Shown: positions 9,770 to 20,423 of the stretch, in pieces
Layout: every line of letters begins with the position of its first letter
Numbering within the stretch: the first letter of the stretch is position 1
Origin: Pelargonium cotyledonis
Lineage: Eukaryota; Streptophyta; Magnoliopsida; Geraniales; Geraniaceae
Length of the DNA stretch: 21,327 nucleotides
Reading direction: 5' to 3'
NCBI GenBank assembly: GCA_036897625.1
Contig: JAYMTA010001184.1
Coordinates: 1 to 21,327, forward strand
The notes under the pieces: model-generated
What the model saw: only the letters and a program-made list of their open reading frames with translations
Databases searched by the model: none
Told to the model about the DNA's origin: nothing
Position numbers and translations under genes: made by a program

Positions 9770-10200
9770 TTGGGCTAAAATAATTAGTATTTTATCAAAT
9801 AAATGAGTTCATATTAGATTCAATTATTCAACAGGTGGAATTATAGACTCGTTTATGAGCGAGCTAGCACGACTAACACATTTAAATCATTTGGTTCAAA
9901 ATGATACGGTTTGACTCGACACGTATAAATGAACGGTTTGACATTGACCCGACGCTATCTGTATATTTGACCCGTTAAATTCATATGGTCAATTTTTACA
10001 CCATGTTCAAAACTTTACATTTTCTCTTAACTAACAATAAATGGGTTACACTGATCCAACACGAACACAACCCGATTATTAACTGGTTTGAGTTTCTCAA
10101 TCTGAACACGAACTTGACATAAACTCGGCATAAACCCTGATTAAGTTGAATCCAAAACTACTTAAATTTGTGTCCTATGACGAGTCTTGACCCAAATTGT
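9770..10200. repeat. Degenerate dispersed repeat, copy 1
   Basis: The stretch is full of short GACCCG, CACGA and AACACGAAC motifs (for example TTTGACCCGTTAAA, AACACGAACACAACCCGATT). This texture is familiar from an old unclassified dispersed repeat of dicot genomes. A second stretch at 13600-13920 shares ACACAACCCGAT and a GAGTT...CTCAA...AACACGA series in the same orientation. No protein domain is left. Family and borders are uncertain. Confidence 0.4.
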
Positions 10201-11029
10201 CAACCTAGTATTAGGTAACAGCCATAACATGCTGTCACTGATGATGATCAAATCCAGGAGAGAGAAATTAAGCTTTAGACTAATTCAAAAAATAAAAAAA
10301 TAAAAATAATTAGTGAATAATTTAACAGGTTAATCTGATCTGAATCTCACTTTACACTAACCAACATTCTTCAAAATTTAATTTATTAATTAAACCCCAT
10401 AAGAGGGATCTTCCTCTTTGTGAGAGGATCTCCAAAGAAAGATCTCCAAAATGAACCACAGATTACCAAAGAGGAAGAAAAAGGGAGTTTCAAGCATATG
10501 ATTCTTCACTGAGTGGAATGTAGAGTCAGCTTCAACTACAAGTTTCTTTCTTTTTTAGGTCAAATCCAGTCAAGCAACCAGTTCTAAGTTTTACTGTATA
10601 AACCATCTTAGTACCTAAACAGTGTAGAATTCATTTCCAAATTCAGTGATTTGTGATTAGCATTCAATTACTTAAGTCAATCACTTCAACAAAATGTCAT
10701 GGTGAGAATTTCACGATGACGGGAGTCTCGTGCACTGGACTACTAACTTTGATGAGTAGAACAAGAACATTTCGAATAATGGGTTCGCGTCATTTGACTA
10801 GATTTCACGCGATAAAACACATTGTCCAGAAACATGAATACACGATAACAACACACGAATAAAAGTAAATCAAAAATAGCTTGAAGATCCTCCTGTTCAT
10901 TTGCAGTTTAGAGCATATATGCAGAATTTGACAGATAGCAGATGCTTCTTTGCGTCAAGGAATATAAATGAATTGAGTCTTTTGCCTAAAACATGTTAAG
11001 CTTTGAACATATGATTGTAGATGCTTATC
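10201..11029. other. Intergenic DNA between repeat and MYB 3' end
   Basis: AT-rich, no supported gene. A short imperfect hairpin (GATCTTCCTCTT, TGTG, AGAGGATC) lies near 10408-10430. Frames of 69-86 codons at 10653-10862 and 10993-11253 have no signature and run antisense to the likely MYB 3' UTR or its flank. Confidence 0.5.
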
Positions 11030-11469
11030 TTGTCCATGAATATCATAGACTTTATTACATTCCCCATGCAAGCATGTTTACTGGTGCACCTTATCTCATA
11101 GCAACTGTCTTAAGGAATCAAAATAATGGGTCTTGTCAAGACTCAGAGAGTGTCAACTTTGCAGCTTTCTCTGCAAACCCATTTTCTTGCTCTCAAGCCT
11201 TTGGCAACAAACACACCCCAAATCCATGCCCAACTTGTCAATTTGAGTTTTGAGACTCATAGACTCAGTTTCAATCTGGAATTCCAAGTAAAATACAAGA
11301 TTGTCCCCTTCAAGTTCAAAGATGACTATGGACTAATCAAGTTCTGAATAGCATATTTACATGAAACTGTGAAAAAGAAGCACAACAAGAGCTATTTTTT
11401 TCTAGTGAACTGAAAGTAGACAATATTGGCATAGGAGAAACCAAATGAGAACTCAAAAACACTCTTATC
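11030..11469 (-). terminator. 3' UTR and poly(A) signal of the MYB gene
   Basis: On the minus strand an AATAAA (plus TTTATT at 11051-11056) lies about 415 bases after the TGA at 11472-11470. That spacing suits a plant 3' UTR. No other signal decides the exact end. Confidence 0.5.
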
Positions 11470-12521
11470 TCATCCGCGATGGTAGTGCTGCGAGGACTGC
11501 ATCTGAAAGGCCAAATTTTGAGATCCAATGAAGGACTCGTGAAATGATTTTTGTCCATATAAGTTCATCCCGTAAGAGGGAGACATGAACACATTTCCAT
11601 GTGTTGCATTGAAAGCCGTGGTTGATCCACCATTTGGCTGATTCCAGCCGAAATGTGATCTGGTCATGGCACCAGAACTGAGCTGCTGAGAAAGCACCGA
11701 AGAATGGTCAGGCGAAGAAGGTGCTTTCTTCTCCGGCAAAGGTGTTCTCTTATCTGTGAGATTCACTGTTGTTATGTCATGGATGCTGGCTCTTCTCTTG
11801 TCTTTGCCACCGGAAAGCTGCCGGATAAAGTACTTTTGGGCATGACTAGCCACCTGAGTAGGTGTCCTAGTGACCACAAAATTGCGAGAGATGTTTCTCC
11901 AATCTCCCTTCCCATACTTTTTCAGACCCATCAGAAACAACCTGTTTATTTATACAAATCATCCAAAACCCACATCAGAAAATCAGTAAATGATCAATCT
12001 TTAGACACTAGAATTCAAGAATCATCACAAAACAAGTGTTCTCAAAATCAACTCTACAATAGCTTAGAGCACAAAACATGTATGAACAAGGCTTACTTAT
12101 GCTCTTCTTCAGTCCATGGAACACCTTTCTTTCTGTCCTGATCAACAGGCCGGTTCGAGGAAGATCGCTTGCCTCCAAGCCCGTAGGATTGCTTGAATCC
12201 ATCAAACCCGAGATTGCTCACCCAATCCAATGTAAACGGAGAGGTGCTGTATCCCGGAATTGGGATCAATCCAGCTTCTATATTGCTAACATCATCTTCT
12301 AATTCCTTATACTGCTTGATCACATCCCCAACAGTTTTTCCTGGTATCATAGCCGCCACTTTGTGCCATCGATCCGGAGTGTCCTTATCGTACACAGCAA
12401 GAGCATTCTCGAACATTTTGTTCTCTGCAACGGTCCATTTCGTGCTCTTGCTCTCCTCAAGAAGCCAATTCGAGCTCGAAAGATATGATCTTGGCGACAG
12501 AATTTCCATTTCCCACTTCAT
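11470..12521 (-). CDS. DIVARICATA-type R-R MYB transcription factor
   Basis: Nuclear DNA-binding factor of the plant R-R (SHAQKYF) MYB family. Exon 1 is 12521-12097 and exon 2 is 11941-11470; the 155-bp intron (12096-11942) has GTAAGC and AACAG ends and splits a Lys codon. The product is 298 residues. The first SANT/MYB repeat is at about 28-78 ([18 protein letters not shown] then [18 protein letters not shown]). The second is at about 134-183, [19 protein letters not shown] to SHAQKYF at 174-180, followed by [18 protein letters not shown]. The C-terminal tail is Ser/Gln/Gly-rich. I chose ATG 12521 ([10 protein letters not shown]), which I recall as the common start in this subfamily; a second in-frame Met is at residue 5. 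All expected repeat residues are present. Synteny points to At5g58900 as its counterpart. Targets cannot be read from sequence. Confidence 0.93.
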
Positions 12522-13395
12522 CACAATCCAAATTCACCACACACACACAGACAGAAACTATAGCAACATAGCAACTGATTCAAAGAAATTCACAATTCTT
12601 CTACTGATCTTGAACACCAGAGAAAGGGGAAAAAACAGAGGCTGAGATATGACGATCAAAATATCAGCGTTAAATCAAGGAGCATATTTGAAAAGAATCA
12701 GAATACCTTTTTTGTGCACAAGGCAATACCCCAGAGGAATCTAGAAAAGACCCACTTTTTTTTCCCTAAAAATCAAACTAAATCACCCAAATTGATTTAC
12801 AATAAATAAAAATTAAAAAAAACCCTAGAAACCACCCACTAAGATATGATTATGAAGCCAGTGGAGTTTCCTGGGAAACAAACAGAACCAGACCATTTGC
12901 CCAGATGCCATTCTGAGACAAATGAACAGAACTTTTGTCTATAGAATATCAAAAAGAGGAAAGCTATAAGAGCTACCAAACACACCCTATCTCCACCTCC
13001 ATAGCCCCACACCTCTCTCTTATATGGACTTACCCAATTCAGAAAACAAAAAGAGCTGTTCAAATGGACATACCCAATTGAGCAAACAGGGTATTGCTCT
13101 GGATTATCTGATAAATTTCAAATTTTGAGCAGTGAAAACATGGAGATGAACAGGAAAAAATATCTATTCTTTCCTCTTTTTCCAGCAAAGAAAATAGAAG
13201 AAAGAACGAAAGTACAATAGTAACAATCAAAGGAACAGGCAAAGAGAAAAACACAGGAAGCACAAAAGTGAGCTTAGCTAGCTTCAAGAAATGAATCTTA
13301 AGTTTTGCTAAAATCTTTGCAGACAAAGAGAAAAGCAGAGATTGAAGGTGGTGGGTTGTGATTGGAGGGTATGGGGTTTTTGTGTGGATACTGCA
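12522..13395 (-). other. Long 5' leader of the MYB gene, probably with an intron
   Basis: About 870 bases separate the TATA box from the ATG. On the minus strand a strong donor TTGG|GTAAGTCC lies at about 13032. Candidate acceptors are GTTTGTTTCCCAG (near 12873) and TCTGGTGTTCAAG (near 12613). The donor sequence is nearly duplicated about 40 bases upstream (CAATTGGGTATGTCC). A telobox-like AAACCCTAG is on the plus strand near 12821. Several short frames here show no protein signature. Splicing is inferred. Confidence 0.5.
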
Positions 13396-13415
13396 GCTGA
13401 TGAATAGTTCCCTCT

Positions 13416-13427
13416 ATTATATATATA
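13416..13427 (-). promoter_or_regulatory. TATA box of the MYB gene
   Basis: Minus-strand TATATATATAAT, followed about 30 bases downstream by a CA/CT-rich leader start. It is the best core promoter in the window. The start site would be near 13390. Confidence 0.55.
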
Positions 13428-13599
13428 CACACAAAAGTTGAGACGACACTCTCTTTTTCCTTTTTATTTTCCTGAATTAAATTAATCAAAAAGCCCATTT
13501 TTACTATTTTTCTAATATTGAGGTCAAAGTCGGAACAGAATTGTCAATTCGTATTTACATTTATTTTTGTGTTGTTTTAAAATTTTACTATATATTAAA

Positions 13600-13920
13600 T
13601 AACTTGCCACGACATCGTGACACGATAACACGTTTTAATAATCACATTTAAAATCACACAACCCGATCTGAGGCATTTATATAAAAAGATTGATATTGAC
13701 TCTACACAACTTAATGTATCTGATCATACTGATTAATTAGTATTTACAGCCCACTCAAAATTCACACAAACTCAACAAGAAGATGATTTGGTAATTATAT
13801 GAGTTAAGCTACTCAACTCAAACACGACACGAATTTGATTCTGATGAATTTATACGTAATTAAATTTGTCTCGTATCGCGGATCATGAGCTCGTATGGGC
13901 AAATTGCTAGCCCTGAATTG
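13600..13920. repeat. Degenerate dispersed repeat, copy 2
   Basis: Contains CACGACATCGTGACACGATA, ACACAACCCGATCTGAGG and AACACGACACGAATTTGA, ending near GGGCAAATTGCTAGCCCTGA. It resembles the stretch at 9770-10200 in the same orientation. It sits just upstream of the MYB core promoter. No coding remnant is seen. Confidence 0.42.
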
Positions 13921-15420
13921 GGAGCTCACCTGTCTATCTCTAGTCGAAGCCTTCAATAGACTGAATTCAATTATCATTGATCGTGACCATCAGAATAGCA
14001 TACTTTTTAGTTGTATTTAAGAGAAATGACACAGAATTACAGATGAGTCATTACAATCAGTCGATATCTCAAGTCTCACTCATAAACAATGTAAAATACG
14101 AAGAAAAAAAATATAGAATAATATGAACCCACATTCTAATCAAAACAAAGGAATTTAAATTGGTATTTGATTTATTAAATCTACATCTTTTAATGATCCT
14201 CTTAATCTTAGTGCTTATATTTCACCCGTGTTAATGTCTTCATTTTAGTTTTGGTTTAATATATTTCAATAGACGGCATAATTTTTTTACAATAAATGAT
14301 CATTTGGTTACATATGTTTTTGTATTTATTGTTAAGATTAATTATTATTTTTATAACAGCTCGTGACTTACATGATCATTTATTAATATCGAGAAACATG
14401 AATTATACTCAAAATAATTAAGAGACGATCGACACTAAAAAAAAGTATCGACACTTCATACTTGTGCTAGTTTTATAAATGATTTATGTATAAATGTTGA
14501 TTCTTTACAACAACACCACCAACAAAAAGTTAATGATTCATGATTGTCAATTATAAACAATTTGTTTTACCGCAAACTACAATTACGAAACATGTATGGT
14601 GCTACCATATTTTTACTAACTATTAATTATGTTACTAGAGAGACTAAACATGCATCCACCGTCTTCGTCAACATTTGAAATGTCAATGACCATTCGAAAA
14701 AGTGTACGAGAGAGAAACATATAAAAAACACACACACACAAATATGGCAACATGACTACAATGTGACCCTAGGACCCTATCTCCCATATCATTTTTTCAT
14801 TACTCGAGATCCTCTATACATAAAAGACATTTTTTTAAGTACCTTGACTAAAATACCAATAAAAAAATTGATGTAGTTATTTGACTTCAAATCGAATACA
14901 TGCATCAATGTGATTTTTAAAACATAAAAAATGATCGTAGTTAAAATTATTATAATTCATTTTTTTAAATCGGTTGTGCTACACAATAAGAGATAACTCT
15001 CTTTTTTAACTTCAAATCCTATCTCATACCGTTGATAAAATGATGTGTCAACAAATGAGACACGACCCATCATATATTTTTTTGGTGATTTGGTTCAATT
15101 ATAACGCGCCACATGTACAATATATCTAATAAACTCGGCTTTTCGCACCAAAAATACATGGGAAAGAAATGATATACGTTAGGACAGTTATTTATTAAAA
15201 TTAATTTTAAACTACAAATAATAAAATAATATAAATATTTACCACGTCATTTATACATTTAACGTTTACGAAGAAAAAAGAAATAGAGAAATGTTAAATG
15301 TCCCAAATTTTGTACAAAATGATATGGCAATCTATGTGGCGATTATTTTTTTCGTATTTTTGTACTCAAAAATTAATTTTAATGAATAACAACCCAACGT
15401 ATATAATATCATCTTCCTCC
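13921..15420. other. AT-rich intergenic DNA upstream of the MYB gene
   Basis: No frame of note and no recognised element. A short (CA)n run lies near 14728-14741. Confidence 0.6.
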
Positions 15421-15428
15421 CATTAATT

Positions 15429-15447
15429 TTTGGCGCAAAGCGCCCAA
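15429..15447. promoter_or_regulatory. E2F-like inverted motif
   Basis: TTTGGCGC (15429-15436) matches the E2F consensus TTTSSCGC. With AAA and GCGCCCAA (15440-15447) it forms an imperfect inverted pair. It is a short motif in AT-rich DNA with no gene start next to it, so function is only possible. Confidence 0.3.
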
Positions 15448-15608
15448 TTTATTATACATACTGCGGCGCGTTGTGATTCGACTAAATCATCACTGCAATA
15501 TTTGATGTGTCATACTTTATTTATTGACACATTATTTTGTATAACTATTTTTACGTAAAATTTTGTACAATTGCTAAAAAAAAAGTAAGGGAGAGAGCAA
15601 CAAAATTA

Positions 15609-15706
15609 GGTGGACCCCACCACGGTTACAGTTACTACCAATAATTGCATGGGTTACGTTCTCGAGGAACTGGGTCCACACTTTGTAGTTGATTGTACAC
15701 GTGTAC
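15609..15706. promoter_or_regulatory. Cluster of TCP-like sites and a G-box palindrome
   Basis: GGTGGACCCCACC (15609-15621) contains GTGGACCC, a class II TCP-type site. Its reverse form GGGTCCAC is at 15672-15679. GTACACGTGTAC (15695-15706) is a perfect 12-base palindrome with a CACGTG core. Three such motifs within 100 bases is more than expected in this AT-rich DNA. No gene starts nearby; the MYB start is over 2 kb away. Confidence 0.35.
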
Positions 15707-15720
15707 TAATTTAATTGGAT

Positions 15721-16849
15721 GAAATAGGCTACAAGCTCCATAATGGAGTCCAACAGTATATAGCTGCCAATGATTTGGATACACGATAGCATATTGAAGT
15801 TATAACTGATTCCAATCATATGATATCAGTTACACCTGATTCCAGCTCTCTTATGCCACAACATATAGCCAGCCAACCACCGTTTCTCACAACTCTCTTT
15901 TATTGCAAAACGTTGGTCAGTGGACTGTAGTTAGAGATGGATACCACATTCACGCTCTCTCCTGCGCGTAGACTCACCTTCATAGTCTCATGGCAAATGA
16001 GTAACAAACTCCCTTTATTCAATTTTTATTTGGACAAAGCTAAGTTGGTTTTTTATGATTGCAATAATTAATAGCTATAATATTATTTGTAATGATATTA
16101 AGGCTATGTTTACAATAGTTGTTAGTTGCTGACATTTGTAAGTAGATTAGCCCTTACATAACAATAAGAAAAACGAAGTAAATAATTATAGATTTACGAC
16201 TCTCATTAATTCAAGTTGTAGACACAAGTCGATACTAAATGAATTTTAAATACATGTAAACATACAAAATATGTCACATCTTACATTTTTCTATGTCATA
16301 ATTGTATGCAAATTTGAAATAAGTTTTATTTACATGCTTAACTTTACATAAATACTTAAATATTGTCCGAATTACTCATTCAAACTAATTTTACAAAATA
16401 TATTAATAACCAAATGTTAACAAATTCATTAATCAAAAACACATAATTATAGTTAAAGTATGAATGATTAGAAGGACAAGAGTGTCAATCTATTTCAGAA
16501 TTAGTATCTAAAAAATAATCACTAACTTTGAAATAAAAAACTCATTTATCTCATAATAAGTATCTCAATTTTCTTGCAAACTTTTTTTTCCCAAAACAAG
16601 TATATCTTATAGGAATTTAATTTTGCATAAATTTTCAATAGCATTTATGTATCAAATTAGTTTGTTCTCGATTATGTTATAGAACACGTTTAACTATTCA
16701 TGTTGAAAAATAAAAACAAATTTCAAATTTGGAGGCAGAAGATATTTTCGAAAATGTGTATAGTAACCAATAAAGATAATTCATTGGGAGAGATTTTCAC
16801 TAAGTTAGATGAAATACATATTAATTTTTCTCATACCCTTTATCAAGAC
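15721..16849. other. AT-rich intergenic DNA
   Basis: No gene seen. A few short hairpins occur, for example CTCCAT-A-ATGGAG near 15737 and AACTGAT...ATCAGTT at about 15805-15832. Confidence 0.6.
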
Positions 16850-17330
16850 ACTTGTTTTAAAACAAGACAATTTTAGAGCAATGTGGTGGAGCGTGAGTTT
16901 GACGCGCAGGGATTTGGTTGACCACGGGCGTGGGCAAGCAACAGGGGTAAGCGGTCCCCTTGTGATGTGACCAACTGCTCCACTGCTTTTTGTCTTTGTC
17001 TTCTCCTCTCTTTTTCCACCCCATTGGCACTCTACACGTCTAGGGCCTCCCCTCCCTCCCAAGGGTCATTATTCACACCCATGTCCCATAAATTATCATT
17101 TTTATTTCCCATTCTACCCCTAATTTCTTTCCATATTTGGATACATACCAAGGGCTTTTCCGAAGTTTTGTTCCTCAAATCTCACCTCCATCCCTGGCTG
17201 CTAATGCTTGCCAGCTGTGGTCGTATGTATGGGGGATCTTCAAGTGGGCCTAACATAGGCCCATTACTGATTAATCAAAAGACTAATCATCTTTTAAGAT
17301 GTGATGATGGGCCGTTATCTCTTTTTTTCT
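16850..17330. promoter_or_regulatory. GC-richer island with paired TGGGCC (site II) motifs
   Basis: This stretch is clearly less AT-rich than its surroundings and has C/T-rich runs. TGGGCCTA (17245-17252), a 3-base spacer and TAGGCCCA (17256-17263) form a perfect 8-base inverted repeat. A third TGGGCC is at 17308-17313. TGGGCC elements bind class I TCP factors in many plant promoters. A 155-codon frame over 16967-17434 lacks an ATG start and any signature. The island may be a distal regulatory region or the promoter of a lost or unrecognised gene. Confidence 0.35.
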
Positions 17331-17865
17331 TAATTAACTTTTGGAAACAAATGACACATCGGCTTTTAACAGCTGGAGCTTCTCTATTTATCAAATTATT
17401 GATGCTGTCCTTTTCAACATCTTTATTAAATTGACCATAAATCTATAGCTTAGTTACCGACTTTGGTTATGGTTTTAGTATTTATTTTTATTTCAATTCA
17501 CGAAAATGAGCTCAACCCATTTGAATATCTGTTCGCCTAGACATCAATCACATGAAATTGTTTTATGACTATAAGCTACTTATGTTCAAAAATTAGTTAC
17601 AATTAAAACTCTTTCATTTATATGTGTATTTAGTAAAAATCGAAAACGATAACTTTTTCGATCTTGTATTGCATACTGAGTCACAATCATTAGATTTTGA
17701 AAACTTTAAATTTTGTTAACAATCCGTATGCACTTAAGCGAATATATTAGGAAATCCAAACCTTTTTGAAAGCATCTAATTTTGCTAGTAATGTAGTGGT
17801 GGAGAGGGATTTTAATAAAAATGCAATGAAATGATGGTTAGTGTGAGTGACTGTGTCATGTCTTG
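17331..17865. other. AT-rich intergenic DNA
   Basis: Nothing recognised beyond a fading of base composition away from the island on its left. Confidence 0.55.
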
Positions 17866-17869
17866 TTCA

Positions 17870-18030
17870 CAAACCCAGGCCCCTACTTGGCCCCATCCTC
17901 TTTTATGCCCACCTTGAACCTCGCACCCCTACAAATTTAATGCCACTACGTGTCCTCAATTGACGTAATTGCCCCTCCCACCAAACCTACAGTAAATAAA
18001 CCATGCACGTGTCTATTTCTCATGGAAAAT
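17870..18030. promoter_or_regulatory. C-rich block with ABRE-like and AC-like motifs
   Basis: It holds ACGTGTC at 17948-17954, CACGTGTC at 18006-18013 (both ABRE/G-box-like), TTGACGTAA at 17960-17968, and CACCAAACCTAC at 17979-17990, which resembles the AC elements bound by MYB factors in lignin genes. The block is C-rich on the plus strand. No gene start adjoins it and the laccase ends, rather than starts, about 2.4 kb away, so its target is unknown. Confidence 0.3.
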
Positions 18031-19541
18031 ATGTACAATCTCTTTAACTTTTTTTCTTTTCCGGAAAATTGAAATGAAATAAATTATTGGTGTCACCTGT
18101 ACAATATGTATATATTTTTTTGAACTTCACCTCTCAAAGTAACGTGGCTCAGATTTGGAATACGATTTAGGCTATGTATCAAATTATCAAAGTAAGATCT
18201 ATAGTGTTTTTTATTTTGGTATCTGTTGCTCTTCTGGTATAGATTTTACCAATGTTTTTGTATATATGTTCAGCATAGAAATATCTCCATATATTTATGG
18301 GAAATTGAAGAATATAAAGTAAGTTAACAATAAATAAAACAAAAGTAGATGGCTTCCTTGCTCCCTAAATCCAAATTGGAGGTCTCTCATTGGTCGCATG
18401 CGCCTGATATTGTCGAAAATATACCTAAATTAATCTGATTTATTTTTTCCCACTTTATTATTAAATTCAGTGACCAAGTTTTAAGACTGGTCATATGACT
18501 AAAAATAGTTCTTTTTGGGCATTGACCCTTTGATAGCTGAGAGGGGAGTTACCAAATAGAGGAAGATTGGGTATTGTTGTTGGAAATGATGGAGATTAAA
18601 TAAAAATAAATTTATCTTACAGAACAATTAAATAGGAATTAAATGTAAAAATAAAGAGAAAAATATATATATTCAAACACAATTGTGATTCAAAGGTCAA
18701 TAAGTAAAAATCACTTTATGTTTTAACATACATGCTTGTCTTAATAAATTTGTAAACAAAAAATTTGTTCAAATTCATTACTTTTTTTTATTGGTTCATA
18801 GCCTTTTTTCTCATATGGATCTATTATTTTAAAATATCATAAATAAATTAAATAGTATTCACGCTGCTCTATATATAATTGTTATATTTTGGGGGAAAAC
18901 TATAAATTTTATCCAAAGAGACAAATAATTTTGGGTTATTGATAATGAGCAAAAAAAGTGGGGCAAGATGCCAAGCACTGAGAGCGAACAGCGCCCATTT
19001 GTTTCCATTAAAGGAAAGATTCTACGTAAAGTCAGAGACTAAGATAGCAACGTTGCTGATAAGTGTCCGCTGATAGATACTCATGTGGGTGCGTGAAAAT
19101 TATAATAACACAGTCCTCAAATAAAACACAAAAAATCTTTACCAATTACAGTGCAAAATTACTATTTACTACATAAACAATACTTACTGATTTGGATTCA
19201 AATCTCTCGAAGTCGAAATTGTATTTCGACTCAAAATCCAACTAAATAAATTAGTTTTTTAATCTGACCGGATGAGTTCACATGAATTTGGTGTTTCTTA
19301 ATTTGATATCACGTCTACGTGTCATTTACAATATATAACTAATCCAATTATTTACTCTCCCGTCCTAAATTAAAACAGAGTTGTAATTGAATATTAATAA
19401 AGTGAACATTTATTTTAAGATGATGATACCGTTTCTTAATAAAATAATTATTTTATAACATAAAAAGTATATCTATATGTAAGAGAGTGTAATGATTCAT
19501 GTAAGAATAAATTAAGGTAAATAAGCCAATAATTATTTGGC
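18031..19541. other. AT-rich intergenic DNA
   Basis: No supported gene, repeat array or RNA gene. Confidence 0.55.
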
Positions 19542-19697
19542 TTAGGCTAAGTCACTATTGAGAGACCAATGAGATTATGACACCTCATTTAAAATGTTTG
19601 GATCCAGCGGGTCGTTCCGCTCCCACAAATTCATTTGGGTGGGTAACTGAGAATTTTAACGAGGTGTTACTCTCTCATTGGTTTGAGTTAGTCTAAA
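19542..19697. mobile_element. MITE-like element, copy C
   Basis: A 156-bp element, close in length to the 159-bp copy at 1851. Left arm: TTAGGCTAAGTC, then CCAATGAGATTATGACACCT and CATTTAAAAT. The right arm, reverse-complemented, reads TTAGACTAACTC, CCAATGAGAGAGTAACACCT and CGTTAAAATT. The core, CGGGTCGTTCCGCTCCCACA then AATTCATTTGGGTGGG, matches the reverse complement of the first copy's core (CGGGTCGATCCGCTCTCACA then AGTTCACTTGGGTGG). No coding capacity; no clear target-site duplication. Confidence 0.68.
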
Positions 19698-20189
19698 TTA
19701 AAAAATTTGTTGGTTAAATTCTTTATTCTATATATATATATATTCATGAATATGTATGGCTAGCAAACTTAAGAGATGTTAACTTACATATAAAAATTCA
19801 ATATTGATTCTTTTACGTTTTTTTGGGTGACAAAATGCAAAATCATTTTTGCAAGGTGGAAGCAATAGTCAATATTTTAGCATTGTATTTTGTTAGGACA
19901 GGTCTTTGTTAATTTGGTTTTATTTTCAGCCAAGTCTTTTGTGTCCTTGTCAACTTGCCAAGTAACAAATTGATTAAACCATTGACACAGAAGGCCCAAT
20001 CTAATTTAAGAAAATTTATCAACACCTTGAGAGAAACTGGACCAATCTTCAGCTCACATGATCTTTTCAATTTTATCAATTTGAAAACCGGTGTAAAAAG
20101 TCTCCATACAAACACAAAAAATTATTTAATTTGTGTATATAAGAAAAATGAAACTAGTATCAGAAAATTGATTACAATCTTGAAATTTT

Positions 20190-20423
20190 CGGCTGTACGT
20201 ATATGGATGATTACATGAGATATACACCACCCCGAAAAACAAAACAAAACAAAATTAAAAGAATAATCTTCGACCCTTATTCATGCATTAACAACTATAT
20301 TATCGGATCTAGCTTTGCTAAAAAGAAACAAAATCTCTTTTCCTCCATTCTTCATCTACCATCTCATCATTTGGTTCTTTTTGACAAATTATATATTTTC
20401 TTGTTATATATGTGACATCTTCT
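20190..20423 (-). terminator. 3' UTR of the laccase gene
   Basis: Minus-strand sequence after the TAA at 20426-20424 is T/A-rich. A GAATAAG at about 20277-20283 is the nearest poly(A)-like signal, with T-rich sequence and TCATGTAATC beyond it. The exact end is unknown. Small frames on the plus strand here are chance. Confidence 0.4.

Noticed and set aside
10234..10335. Possible C/D snoRNA: TGATGATGA near 10240 and CTGA near 10337
   Set aside because: No terminal stem brings the boxes together and both motifs are common by chance in AT-rich DNA.
10993..11253. 86-codon plus-strand frame with several Cys
   Set aside because: No start context or motif is convincing, and it lies antisense to the likely MYB 3' UTR and its flank.
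11704..12141. 145-codon plus-strand frame
   Set aside because: It runs antisense across both MYB exons and the intron; the MYB domains decide the strand.
16967..17434. 155-codon frame on the plus strand with a hydrophobic start
   Set aside because: It begins at GTG rather than ATG, is built from C/T-rich sequence that gives Leu, Ser and Phe by composition, and has no family motif.
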